DNA of 64,000 nt, from positions 119,066,501 through 119,130,500 of the forward strand of contig CM044308.1 in NCBI GenBank assembly GCA_024291935.2. The letters are read 5' to 3'. Positions 1 to 11,289 of this stretch are shown piece by piece. The stretch is from Okapia johnstoni. Its lineage: Eukaryota; Chordata; Mammalia; Artiodactyla; Giraffidae. The translations under genes were made by a program, and so were the position numbers. How positions within the stretch are numbered: the first letter of the stretch is position 1; every line of letters begins with the position of its first letter. A model generated the notes under the pieces. The model was not told the DNA's origin. It searched no databases and was given only the letters and a program-made list of their open reading frames with translations.

Positions 1-1036
1 TAATCTATAGCAATTTCAAAGTCCCTGGAGACAGCTGATCTGATTGAGGCTTAAACTGTGAAAGAAAATGTAAACAAACACAAAACTGATTTGTGAAGGC
101 CACTTTTAAAAGACCAAAGCTTCTGTTTCTGATTCTGTCTCTGGATGTTTCGAAGTTTGAAAGCTAATAGGTTTTGTACTTTTTCTTGGCTTTCTGAGCT
201 GTTTGTCAGTGGATTGCACTTTGTGTCTGACTGCGTGGTCCACGTTCAGGGCTGTGCTTTCATTCTTAGTGTAAACTTGTATTTTAGAGGACTCATACTT
301 GTTCCTCAGCTTTAACTTGGCAACCAGGGTTGTCCCCTGGAAACAAGCACAGCAATATCTAAGGTCCCTAGACTTGCACTGCAAGAGATATTGAGATAGG
401 TGACTTAATACATCTTTTTGATAGTTTTGGTCTGAGAATGCTAACAGAGCCGTTCAAATGGAATTATCATTTACAACTGTGAATGCTGGAAATGATGTAT
501 TTTAACCTAAAGTGTTTTATTTGAGATTACAGTAGCAGGCTTTGTTGATTGGGGGTTTTGTTTTTTTTTATATTATTAAACTGCCGTATTATTAATATCT
601 TAGAGTCAAGAAACTGGCCATTGGTCAGATGAAATGCACGTCACTAAAGCAGTTACCATGTGTATTATTAAATGTGTCATATTCAGTGCTGTAGTCTGGG
701 GAAAGACTATATATATCATATAGCACTATCTCAATTTTAGCTCTTTATAAAGTTCTCTCATGCCACAGAGAGGAATGTCAATGAACTATTGAATCCATAC
801 TTATGTATACTTATGTTTAACTCTGCTGCAAGAAGAGTTTCATGTTGATGTTTGAGTAAGGAATAGATCTTACGTCTTTGATTTACCAGCACTTAGGTTT
901 CTATCAGTGAAACACATAGCAATTTCTCGGATATTGTTCTCCAACTCTGAGCCTCTGCCTGACTTGTCTTTTTAAGTAGAGAAGGACTTCTTGGTGACTA
1001 AGCTCTAATATTTTTCTCAGCCTGTTTTCATTTCAG
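1..1036. other. Unique sequence, no gene or repeat recognised
   Basis: AT-rich, apparently single-copy DNA. I recognised no interspersed repeat. The open frames are short and lack codon structure or familiar domains. If the candidate exon immediately downstream is real, this would be the preceding intron; a pyrimidine-rich stretch just before 1037 would be its 3' end. Confidence 0.5.
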
Positions 1037-1140
1037 AAAACCGTTAGTCCCTTGCAGAATGACAGCCAGAGCAATGCAATGTGTGTGCTGCTTTCTCTAG
1101 CTGAGCTAAAGAAACACCACAGACGAGGAATTAGACTTCC
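1037..1140 (+). CDS. Candidate internal coding exon of an unidentified gene
   Basis: A pyrimidine-rich tract ending in TTTCATTTCAG at 1036 is followed by 104 bases open in one frame only, and then a strong donor, CC|GTGAGT, at 1141. Read from 1037 the frame gives 34 codons plus two bases (phase 0 in, phase 2 out). It starts K-T-V-S-P-L-Q-N-D-S and includes a Leu-rich then basic stretch, LLSLAELKKHHRRG. Both other frames contain stops. No repeat overlaps it. I do not recognise the protein and assign no name. An open frame of this size can occur by chance, so the call rests on the joint presence of acceptor, donor and frame. It could also be an alternative or untranslated exon. Confidence 0.4.
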
Positions 1141-1311
1141 GTGAGTCATTCTCCACCTCTCCAATGGTCTGGATCTCTTTCATTGATCACATTTTTTAAG
1201 TGGGTGAATAATATTTTGTTGGCAAAACCTCATCTATTTCGTCTAGTGGGACCACTAGAAAAGTGTTCCTTTTCTATTGATTTAACAAGATAAAGTATAA
1301 GTGATTTGGGT

Positions 1312-1545
1312 TCTTTTTTAAAAATTTATTTTATTGAAGTACAGTTGATTTACAGTGTGTGTTAATTTCTGCTATACAGCAAAGTGATTCATTTGTACAT
1401 TTATTTTCTTATTCATATTCTTTCCCATTATGGTTTATCACAGGATATTGACTACAGTTCCCTGTGCTATGCAGTAGGACTTTGTTGTTTACCCATTCTG
1501 TATATAATAGTTTGCATCTGCTAATCTCAAACTCTGATTTGGGTT
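1312..1545 (-). mobile_element. L1 3' UTR fragment, antisense
   Basis: Begins with a T-rich tract and the TTATTGAAGTACAGTTGATTTAC segment, then the block with cagcaaagtgattcat and ttccctgtgctatgcagtag. This is the 3' UTR of the cetartiodactyl-lineage L1 read on the minus strand. The same tail recurs at 53035-53255, with stubs at 16862-16885 and 19106-19143. No coding part is present. Confidence 0.75.
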
Positions 1546-3864
1546 CTTTATGAAGAAAGGTTTATAGGGAAATTCTGTTTTAGATTCTTCTATTAAAAAG
1601 AGTCTAGTTGCTCCTGAACCAGGAAATACATCTCTGATTATGACCCATGCCTTGGAGTCAGCTGCTTGTTATGAAGATGCTAATCTGGAGTTTTGATTGC
1701 CTTTGCTTAGAGAGGTATGACCAGTGTGGTGCCTCCTCTTATCAGGGTTCATTGCTTTGTGTCTTACCTTTAAACAATTTATACAACTAAACATATTGTC
1801 TTTTTAATTGTTCCTGTGGCAAACTTTGTAGCTATCCCTTTATTTTAGTGACAGCTCTTGCTCTGTCTAAACTAGTGATGGTGTAATTTATTTTTCATCA
1901 AATTACTTTTCAAAGGTGTAGAATTTAAAAATATAACTTGATACGATCAAATCTTCTGACGGCTGTGACAGTTTTCAAAATGAAAATATTATATAAACCT
2001 TGGGTCTGTATGTTCTGTTTTCAGTATCTGTGTATCTCACAGTGTTATTCTACTGAAACTAAAATCAACAGAGCATTGTGCCATTCTTGCTAGCAAATTC
2101 TTAAAAAAATTCTTAATTAGGTAGTATGTTTGTGCTTCACTCCTTCACATAGAAATGTATTAACCTAAACTACAAGTTTTTCACTTATTAACTTTGATGA
2201 TTTAGGCATAGTGTAAATTCCGTACCTTTAGGTACCTGTGAACCAGTTTCTTGCTGTCTCTCTATATATGTATATTTCAGACTCAGCAGATCTATAATTG
2301 CTTTATATGTAAATGTTACTTCCCATGACATGTTTCCTCTGATCTTTGGAGACTGAAAAAAATACTACCCTGCCTCAGATTTCGAAGTTAATTGTCAGAG
2401 GTTCCCTTCTTGACTAAGGAGAATGCCATTCTGGAAATGGACTTCATAGATTTACCTATACACACAGGCTACCCAGAAAAATGAGATCTGAAGGAACTGC
2501 TCCATTTTTCCTATCCAGCTGATCAACATCAGCGTCTGAATCAGACAGTATTTCTAGACAACGCATGGCATGGATTATTTACTTTTTTCCCCTTTGTACT
2601 TTTCTTTTGGTTAGGTATCTAAGAATTTCTTCCTATTGTTTGTCCTTTATAACATGTGTCCTTCTTTTGGTAAAGGTGTAGGGCCTGAAAGGGGGATAAA
2701 AAAGTAGAAATAGTGTCACTGTCCTGTTCAAACTTTGTTTCCCACATTGGTGGCTGAAGTTCTTGTTCCAAGATGTGCGGGCTGTACTTGTTGGATAACT
2801 TAATAACAACTCTAAGTGCTTGTGAATCATCCACACAAAGAGCCTAGAGAGATCTGGTTCATCCGAAGTTTGTTTGTCCTCGTTTGTAGTTTTACTATGG
2901 AAATTGGTGTTTACCAAGAAAGAACTCAAAGCAACTGAGATTTAAAGACAAACTTATGCCCCACTTGTATGAAGAGCAGACATCTTTGTCAAACTCTACT
3001 AAAGTAAACATTTTATAGAGAAAATGTTATTAGAAGTGGTGAGAGCAGCTTGGGTGTACATTCCTGAGCAGATGACAAAAGGGGAAGCGAAACTATGACA
3101 GAGAAGTAAAACAAGTTCTTATTCTTTAGAGCAGGCTTTGATACCTAAGGTATTGGTGCTACATCACACACTGCACAAAATAGGGAGAAAGTTGCAGATC
3201 TGGTATTTGTTGCTGTTTTTGACTCAAGAGAAATGTTCTCTTTTTTTGCACAACTGGAGTCATCTAAATGACTTCTAAGGAATTAATTAACTCAGGCTGT
3301 CAGCACTCAATTCTTGCAGATATCTAAATAATGTTTGCTTGAAGAAAATCCAAACTGGTTTGATTTTATTGATTTTATAATGATCAATTGTGCCTACTTT
3401 GTGTATTTTGCATTTGGTGCATCAGACCTTAAAAAAAAATCATACCTATTAGAAAAGTATGATTGGGTAGACAACAGAGATATGATTCTAGCAGTCAAAT
3501 CTCTGTTGGAGAGAGATTCTTACAGAGGCATGCTTTTATCTTACAGAGATTTCTCGGATGCACTCGGGGAACTATATTCCCAAGGGCTATATTTCATGTA
3601 TCTATAGTTGCCAGTCCAATCTGAGGCAGATAAACTTCGTTATTGTATCTTAAAGCCATCAGGGGCACAAGAGATGCTGGTGGTAAGAGCAAAGGGATTG
3701 ATAAGAAACACCGTTCAGTCTACTGTGGTGAGGTCACTTAGCTCCATGATTTTATAACTAGAACAGAGTGATAGATGCCATGGTGTTATAGTCATAGTCT
3801 TGAACTCTTGCTGAAACCTTCAACAAGTCATGTTTCCTACCTAGCCATTCTTCTCTGCCTCTGT
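1546..3864. other. Unique sequence, nothing recognised
   Basis: About 2.3 kb of AT-rich, apparently single-copy DNA. The open frames at 2619-2929 (minus) and 3335-3607 (plus) lack recognisable domains and splice context. I see no repeat, RNA gene or promoter that I can support. Confidence 0.45.
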
Positions 3865-3875
3865 AAAAAGAATTT

Positions 3876-4006
3876 AAGGGACTTCCCTGGTGGTCCAGTG
3901 ATTAAGACTCCCTGTTTCCACTGTAGTGGGCACAGGTTCAATTCCTGATCAGGGAGTAAGACCCCACATGCCATGTAGGATAGCCAGAAGACCAAAAAAA
4001 TATACA
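3876..4006 (+). mobile_element. CHR-2-type tRNA-derived SINE
   Basis: Opens with gggacttccctggtggtcca, the tRNA-derived head of cetartiodactyl CHR SINEs, and ends with a short A-rich tail. It is flanked by a perfect 11-base target-site duplication, aaaaagaattt (3865-3875 and 4007-4017), which fixes both ends and shows L1-type target-primed insertion. Confidence 0.88.
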
Positions 4007-4017
4007 AAAAAGAATTT

Positions 4018-5399
4018 GTTTCCCTTTATGAAAATTTGTTGCACCTTTTTGGGCAGGAATATGTTCAAATTATCTCCTAAAATAATTCCCAAATACAAAG
4101 GCTATAAATTTCTTTTGAAATGTTGAGCTATTCCTTTGAATAGATGATATGGTTTTCATTTGATAGAGTTCCAGATAGTCTTTGTGATTATAAGGTGACG
4201 AAAACTCCAGGCATACTTGTACTTTGGGTATTCAAAGCCTTTGTGGAATCAGTAAGAGGATTAGGGATGAGGGTGAAATTAAAAGAAGGCTTAGTCCTGA
4301 CCTGTGAACAGAGTCCCTTAGAGGGGGAAAAAGGAGGTCAGTAATTTTACTGTGACACTATTTATACTTTGAACAGTATATATTCAAACTAAGATAATTA
4401 GGATTGGCTTTTTAATTAGAAAAGAGGAAGTCTGTACCTTATTTCAGCTCCAATCTAGAGAACACCTACTGCCTATATAGAATCAAAAGTAAATTATAGA
4501 GATTAAGAATGTAGGGAAGAGAGTTGATTTCCCATCACAAAAGTGCTCAGTCACATCTCTCTCCTCCTGATTTAAATATTCCTCTCATTCTTCTTTCTAA
4601 TATTTGTAGGATGTTAGAAGATGAAATTCAAGTTAACAGTGTGGAAAATTTTAGCTCAGCACAATTAAGGAAAAAATGATTGCCCCACTTGAAGATGAAG
4701 AAACTGTAAACAGAAGTAGAAGCTGTTGGGAAAGTTTTTTTCTGATGACACATTGCTTCTTTGAATAAATCTTTGTGTCAGCTGAAACCTCACCTTGGCT
4801 TTCTCTGTTGCAAGCACCAAGTCCATGACATGGCTTTAAGTCTTTCCTAAGCGTTTGGAGAAGGAATTGATGGAATTCTCCCTACTGTTGATATACCAGG
4901 GTACCACATATTTACATGAGACTTTTGGGCCAAAAGACCCAACTTTTCTTTTTTGTACCATTATTACTACATCTTTAATACAAGGCTGGAGTGTTTATGT
5001 AGTCTGTTGCCTGAGACTGTGGTGGCAGAGGGACAATATTGGGGGCAGTATTAGAATTTGTTTAAGTCTGAACCGGGGATTCCATTTGTCTTAGTGACAT
5101 TAGTGTCAAACTGTTAGTGCCACACTATTTTAAATTGTGTCCAAGAGCCTGAGAGGCTTATGCTTATAGGTGCCATCTATAAACTTAGAAACAAACAAAG
5201 GAGCCTCTCTCCATTGACTGTGTAAGCCCAGTGAGCAATTAAAAAGCAGCCTGGGACCTCACCCGGGCAACTAGTCGGAACCAGAGCTCGTGGTATCCCC
5301 CTGGATGTTGTTGAAAACTGTCAGAGAAAAACTAAGGCAAATAATCAAAGTGGAAATAATTGTTCCTGGGAACAGTTTTGTTTTTGAAGCTTGGGGCAG
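4018..5399. other. Unique sequence, nothing recognised
   Basis: Apparently single-copy DNA with only short open frames (4144-4344, 4855-5094), none with a domain I recognise. No clear repeat. Confidence 0.4.
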
Positions 5400-5550
5400 T
5401 GGAAGGAATAGTGACTAGTCACTTACAGATCTTTGGTTCTAGTATCAGCTCTGCCTGGAACTAGCTCTTTAAGAAATGGCTTCAAAACCCAAGGCTTGCT
5501 TCTATAAAATGAAGAAAAGAATTGAAGTAGGTTATTGGCAAAGTTCCTTC
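5400..5550 (+). mobile_element. Possible MIR SINE remnant
   Basis: The order of motifs (gactagtcactta, agctctgcctggaactagc, then ttctataaaatgaag) resembles the MIR core and its 3' part in sense orientation. The copy is strongly diverged and the boundaries are rough. Confidence 0.4.
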
Positions 5551-5594
5551 TAGCTTGAAAAATTGATATGTCTATACTTCAGATCATCTTTAAA

Positions 5595-6840
5595 GAATTT
5601 TTTTTATATTAGAATACGGTTTACATATGGCAAAAGTGCACATGTCTTAATCATACAGCTTGATCAGCTTTTATACACAGATAATCACCACTCAGATCAA
5701 AGTTAGAATATTTTCATCATTTCAGAAAGCTCCTTTATTCCTCCTCCAGTCAGGACTACCTTTGACCCAGACTATGACTTTTATCATTGTAAATTAGCTT
5801 TGTTTATATTGAACTTCAAGTAAATAGAGTCATTCTGTACATTCTCTTGCATCTGGCTTCTTTTACTTAATGTAATGTTTTTGAGATTCATTCAGGTATT
5901 ACATGTGTCACTAGTTCATTTTTTTTTACATTGCAGCGTAGTTTGAATATAACACAGTTTATGTATCAATTACTCTGTTATTTTTAGCTTTGGGCATATT
6001 ATTAATAAAGCTGCTATAAACTTTGCTGTATAAGTCTTTTTTGACATATTCATTCATATCTTCAGGGCACGTACATAGGATTGAAAGTGCTGGCTCAGAA
6101 GGTAGGCATGTGTTTAGCTTTATTAGGAACTGCCAAGAAAGTATTCCAAAACGACTATACCATTTTTTCATTCTTAAGAGCAGTGTGTGAGCCATTCTAG
6201 TGAATGTAAACTGTGGTCTTAATTTGCTTTTCTCTGATGAATACTGATACTGTGCACCTTGCATATACTTACTGGAGATTTGGATATCTTTTGCAATGTA
6301 TTTGTGAAGTCTTTCACCAGTTTTTATTGGGTCTGTTGTCTGTTGAATTTCAGGGGTTCCTTATTCTGGATAAGGCTTTTTGTTGGATATTTTGCCAGTA
6401 TATCCTTTCAATTCATTGCCTTTTCACTTTCTTATTGGTGTTTTTTGACAAGCAGAAATACAATTTTTCCATTGTTTTTCCTTTTATGCGTTTTGATGCT
6501 TTTCTTTAGTAACTATATGGTTTTGGCTTTTGCATTTAGTCTGTGAATCTTTTCAGATTATTTTTTATGAGATGAGGCAAGGATCAAGGTTCAGTTTCTT
6601 CTAGTTAAGTGTGTTCCAGCACTGTCCATCAAAAAGATCTTTCCCCCAGTGTATTTTGACAATGCTTTTTAAAAAAATCATATTTTTCCTGGGTTCTCTA
6701 TTTTGTTCCATATATATATACCTGTCTTTTATACCACTATTATACTATCTTAATAACTAACTTTTTAGTAAGTTTTGAAATGCAACAAATTAATGTCTCT
6801 ACTTTTTCCTTTAGTCATTTCTTGGCTATTCTAGAATATA
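5595..6840 (-). mobile_element. Ancient L1M fragment, antisense ORF2 region
   Basis: Read on the minus strand this is the ORF2 C-terminal part and adjacent sequence of an old mammalian L1. Landmarks, in order, are ttgagattcattcagg, ataaagctgctataaac, ggaactgccaagaaag, tttaatttgcttttctctgatga and gtaagttttgaaatgcaac. Many indels break every frame, so the open frames at 5959-6546 are not genes. It ends next to the hAT element. Confidence 0.8.
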
Positions 6841-6904
6841 AAATATAGATTAATGTATATCTTTACATTTCCATGCACGTACATATACACACACATACCA
6901 GCAG

Positions 6905-7835
6905 ATGGTGTGGTCCATGGACCTGTCTGAAAGTGTCCAATAGACTTCCAAGGGGTCAGTGAGTGAAAACTATTTTTATAAATATGAATTCGTTTTTTTG
7001 TCTTTTTTATACCATCTTGACATTTAGTATAGATGGTGCTGAAGCAGTGGTATATAAACCTGATGGCATCTTAGCATGGTAAAAAGCAGTGGCATCAAAC
7101 TATGCTCATAGCAGATACAACTCTCTCATAGTTTAAAAAAAATATATAATTACTTAAGGCTTTCTTTGATACAGTAAGCATTATTAATTTTACTGAACTT
7201 TAGAAGCTAATACATTTTATTAAATTTCCATGTTTGTGTACCTTTTAATACCCTGTATATCATGACTGAATTAATGCACACTAGTTGTCTTGAGGGAACT
7301 GCACTTATGTGTTTGCTATGCACTGAACCAGCAGCTGTTTCAGGGAATGCCATTTTACTTAAAATAAAAACTGAAACTTCGTTCGTTCAGACATTGGTAT
7401 TTGGTAGAAATTTTCTCAAAAATGAACAAAGGAAGCCTGTCATTAAAAAAATACAAAACTGACAAATATTTACTACCAATGATAAAATTCTAGTCTTCAG
7501 TTGAAAATTAGAAATTTGGAAACCATGTATCCACCAGTCTGCGTAACAGGTCGCATACTTACACACATTTCTTATGAGATAGGTGGTGATATTACCTAGT
7601 ATGATATTTCATGTCATAAAATAAGTCAACATTTGGAAGATACACAGTATTTTCCAAATGACCAGTCTTATGATAAAATTATGTATGGTAATGGACTCAT
7701 TTCAAGGGCAAGATAGAACAAAAGATTTTAATATGACAGATTGCAAAAGTTAATTGGCATGGTTTCAGATATCATTGTAACTAACATGTTAAGTGTTCTA
7801 TCAGGGAAGAATATCCCCAGAATCTGAAAAGACTC
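6905..7835 (+). mobile_element. Decayed hAT (Charlie/Zaphod-like) transposase remnant
   Basis: The plus strand keeps the layout of the mammalian hAT transposase related to the ZBED/SCAND3-like domesticated proteins. A region with gcagtggcatcaaactatgc and atagtttaaaaaaaa is followed by the block with atttggtagaaattttctc, atgataaaattctag, gagataggtggtgatatta, caacatttggaagat and tattttccaaatgacca. Stops and frameshifts occur throughout; the longest open piece (7262-7462) has only the F-G-R-N-F-L-K-N-E-Q core. No terminal inverted repeats are seen. It is flanked by L1 on both sides. The transposase class is fairly sure; the exact subfamily is not. Confidence 0.7.
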
Positions 7836-8590
7836 AGAATATGAATACACTCAATCCTTTTCCAGTTCCATTTCTGACTTACATCAATAGATGGAGAAAA
7901 AGCATTTGACAAAATCCAGCATTCATTCATGATGGACTCGCATCAAAGTGGATGTAAGAGAAGCATAATAAAGGCCAGTTTTGAGAAACCCTCCAGTTAC
8001 ATCTATTCAGTGGTAAAAAGCTGAAAGTCTTTCCTTTAAAATCAGGAACAAGACAAGGATCCCCACTCTTACCACTTCTATTTCACATAGTATTGGAAGT
8101 CCCAGCCACAGAAATCAGACAAGAAAAAGAATTAAAAATCATCCAAATTGGAAGGGAAGAAATGAAACTGTCACTGTTTGCAGATTATATGATACTATGT
8201 ATGGAAAAACTTAAAAAGTATCCATCAAAAAACTATAACTAATAAATGAATTCAGTGAAGTTACAGGATACAAGATTAATATACAGAAATATGTTGCTTA
8301 TTCTATACACTAATAATGAACTATAGATAAATTAATTAAACAGTTTAGAATTGGATTAAAAGTAATAAAATGCCTAGGAATAAACTTAACCAATGATATG
8401 ACCACAGTGGTTAATATCCGAAATATATACATAGCTGTTACAACTTAATATAAAAACACAATTAAAATAAATAAATAAATTTTTAGAAAAAGAAAAAAAA
8501 TGGGCAGAAGACCTGAATAGGCATTTTTCCAAAGAAGACATACAGATAGTCAACAACCACGTGAAAAGAAGCTCAGCATTGCTATCAAAG

Positions 8591-8785
8591 TGTAAGTCGC
8601 TCAGTCGTGTCCTACTCTTTGCGATCCCGTGGACTGTAGCCCCCCAGCCTTCTCAGTCCATGAGATTCACCAGGCAAGAACACTGGAGTAGGTGGCCATG
8701 CCCTTCTCCAGGGATTCCAGACCCAGAGATCGAATCCAGGTCTCCTGCATTGCAGGCAGATTCTTTACTGTCTGAGCCACCAGGG
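8591..8785 (-). mobile_element. Bov-tA SINE, antisense, inserted in L1
   Basis: Reverse-orientation Bov-tA: gtcgctcagtcgtgtcctac at the left, and the complement of the tRNA-Glu-derived head (ctgagccaccaggg) at the right. It is flanked by a 7-base duplication, atcaaag (8584-8590 and 8786-8792), and the L1 sequence resumes directly afterwards. The 131-residue open frame across it is a chance fusion of SINE and L1. Confidence 0.9.
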
Positions 8786-9167
8786 ATCAAAGGAGAAATT
8801 CAAATCAAAACCACAGTGAGATATCATCTCACAGCTTTCAGAAAGGCTATCAATGAAAAATCTAGTCAACAAATAACAAATGTTGGTGGTGATATAGAGA
8901 AAAAGGGCACCCTAGTAGACTGCTGGTGGGATTGTGGTTTGGTGCAGCCACTATAAAAAATGGTATATATTCCTGAGAAAACTAAGAATAGAACTGATCC
9001 AGCCGTTCTACTCCTGGGTATGTATCTGAAGAAATGAAAATACTAATTCAAAAAGATACATGAACCTCAATGTTCATAGTAGCATTATTCGCAGTAATCA
9101 AGATAGAGAGGCAACCTAATTGTCCATCAACAGGTGAATGGATAAAGAAGACGTAGTATGTATGTAC

Positions 9168-9437
9168 CAGAGAAGGCAATGGCACCCCACTCCAGTACTC
9201 TTGCCTGGAAAATCCCATGGACGGAGGAGCCTGGTAGGCTACAGTCCATGGGGTCGCTAGGAGTCGGACACGACTGAGCAACTTTACTTTCACTTTTCAC
9301 TTTCATGCATTGGAGAAGGAAATGGCAACCCACTCCAGTACTCTTGCCTGGAGAATCCCAGGGACGGGGTAGCCTGGCGGGCTGCCGTCTATGGGGTCAC
9401 ACAGAGTCGGACATGACTGAAGTGACTTAGTAGCAGC
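9168..9437 (+). mobile_element. Bov-A2 SINE, full length, inserted in L1
   Basis: Dimeric Bov-A2: two related Bov-A monomers, each with the ctccagtactcttgcctgg and cagagtcgga-type blocks, joined by an actttcacttttcactttca linker and ending in a cagcag tail. A perfect 13-base target duplication, agtatgtatgtac (9155-9167 and 9438-9450), lies in the host L1. This family is confined to ruminants and is a strong lineage marker. Confidence 0.95.
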
Positions 9438-9560
9438 AGTATGTATGTACAATGGAATATGACTCAGCCATAATAAAGAGTGCAATTCTGCCATTTGCAG
9501 AAATGTAGATGAACCTGGAGAGTATTACGGTTAGTGAAGTAAGACAAAGACAAACACTGA

Positions 9561-10709
9561 ATTGATCAAATTGCCAACATCTGCTGGATCATCGAAAAAG
9601 CAAGAGAGTTCCAGAAAAACATCTATTTCTGCTTTATTGACTATGCCAAAGCCTTTGACTGTGTGGATCACAATAAACTGTGGAAAATTCTGAAAGAGAT
9701 GGGAATACCAGACCACTTGACCTATCTCTTGAGAAACCTGTATGCAGGTCAGGAAGCAACAGTTAGAACTGGACATGGAACAACAGACTGGTTCCAAATA
9801 GGAAAAGGAGTATGTCAAGGCTGTATATTGTCACCCTGCTTATTTAACTTACATGCAGAGTACATCATGAGAAATGCTGGGCTGGAGGAAGCACAAGCTG
9901 GAATCAAGATTGCTGGGAGAAATATCAATAACCTCAGATATGCAGATGACACCACCCTTATGGCAGAAAGTAAAGAGGAACTAAAAAGCCTTTTGATGAA
10001 AGTGAAAGAGGAGAGTGAAAAAATTGGCTTAAAGCTCAACGTTCAGAAAACTAAGATCATGGCATCTGGTCCCATCACTTCATGAGAAATAGATGGGGAA
10101 ACAGTGGAAACAGTGTCAGACTTTATTTTTGGGGGCTCCAAACTCACTGCAGATGGTGGTTGCAGCCATGAAATTAAAAGACGCTTACTCCTTGGAAGGA
10201 AAGTTACGACCAACCTAGATAGCATATTAAAAAGCAGAGACATTACTTTGCCAACAAAGGTCCCTCTAGTCAAGGCTATGGTTTTTCCAGTAGTCATGTA
10301 TGGATGTGAGAGTTGGACTGTGAAGAAAGCTGAGCGCCAAAGAATTGATGCTTTTGAACTGTGGTGTTGGAGAAGACTCTTGAGAGTCCCTTGGACTGCA
10401 AGGAGATCCAACCAGTCCATCCTAAAGGAGATCAGTCCTGGGTGTTCATTGGAAGGACTGATGTTGAAGCTGAAACTCCAATACTTTGGCCACCTCATGC
10501 GAAGAGTTGACTCACTGAAAAAGACCCTGATTCTGGGAAGGATTGGGGGCAGGAGGAGAAGGGGACAACAGAGGATGAGATGGCTGGATGGCATCATCGA
10601 CTTGATGGACATGGGTTTGGGTGGACTCCGGGAGTTGGTGATGGACAGGGATGCCTGGCGTGCTGCAATTCATGGGGTTGCAAAGAGTCAGACACAACTG
10701 AGTGACTGA
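9561..10709 (+). pseudogene. BovB reverse transcriptase ORF with one in-frame stop
   Basis: Open from 9561 in a single frame. RT motif A appears as AKAFDCVDH (about 9645-9671), motif B as GVCQGCILSPCLF, and the catalytic YADD at 9939-9950. A TGA at 10083-10085 interrupts the frame, then it continues without shift to 10709 through the C-terminal region ([21 protein letters not shown]). Apart from this stop no frameshift is seen over about 380 codons, so the copy is young or mildly decayed. The N-terminal endonuclease is absent, so it could not act autonomously. Confidence 0.9.
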
Positions 10710-10717
10710 ACTGAACT
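9561..10717 (+). mobile_element. BovB (RTE) LINE, 5'-truncated, inserted in L1
   Basis: The 3'-terminal 1.15 kb of a BovB element: RT palm onward, C-terminal domain, and the ctgaactgaactgaa tail. It interrupts the L1 at the segment that reads gacaaacactgaat before and gttatcacttatatgtgg after. A short shared cactgaat/aactgaat at the two ends is compatible with a small target duplication. The apurinic endonuclease domain of a full RTE is missing. Confidence 0.93.
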
Positions 10718-11198
10718 GAATGTTATCACTTATATGTGGAATAAAAAAACAAGGCAAATGAATGTATATAACAAAAGAAAATCAGACTCACAGACATTAA
10801 AATAGTGGCTACCAGTAAAGAGAGGGAAAGGGAAATGGCCAAGATAGAGGTAGGTAGGGAGATTAAGAGGCACAAACTACTATGTATGAAATAAACAGCA
10901 AGTATATAGCCATTATTTTGTAATAAATTTAAATAGAATATAAAATATTGACTCACCATGTTGTATACCTGACACTAATATAGTATGATAAATCATCTAT
11001 ACTTCGGTTAAAATTTATGTAATATACCTCAAGAAAAGAAGGGATGACTATCATTATTTGTAATGTTTCAAAATTAAAATGTTAATGGGCTAATACATAA
11101 ATTTTTTTAATATTGATAGATATAATCACATACAAAAGCTCTTTGGATTCCTGTTTTTAAGCACACAAAAAGGTCTTAATTCCCCCAAAACAACCATC

Positions 11199-11270
11199 AT
11201 ATTTATATAATATATATATGTACATGTATATATGTATGTATGTACATGTATATATCTATATGCACACATA
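11199..11270. repeat. AT/GT-rich simple repeat
   Basis: Alternating purine-pyrimidine tract of imperfect (TA)n, (TG)n and GTATG units, a likely polymorphic microsatellite between two L1 fragments. Confidence 0.7.
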
Positions 11271-11289
11271 CTACAGATTAAATATATAT

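Larger units (their letters stand above)
7870..11010 (+). mobile_element. L1 LINE, 3' half of ORF2 and 3' end, broken by three insertions
   Basis: Sense L1: the RT region begins near aatagatggagaaaaagcat; the catalytic motif near 8177-8192 reads F-A-D-Y-M instead of FADDM. It continues through the Cys-rich C-terminus and a 3' end near ctatacttcggttaaaa. The L1 sequence stops and resumes exactly at three younger insertions: Bov-tA (8591-8785), Bov-A2 (9168-9437) and BovB (about 9561-10717). Removing them restores a collinear L1. It is full of stops and long dead. Confidence 0.85.

Noticed and set aside
8561..8956. 131-codon frame
   Set aside because: Runs from L1 through an antisense Bov-tA and back into L1; a chance fusion.
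10043..10612. 189-codon minus-strand frame
   Set aside because: Lies opposite the BovB coding strand; it is a shadow frame with no domain.
9663..10709. 140- and 201-codon open frames as host genes
   Set aside because: Both are parts of one BovB reverse transcriptase frame split by a TGA.
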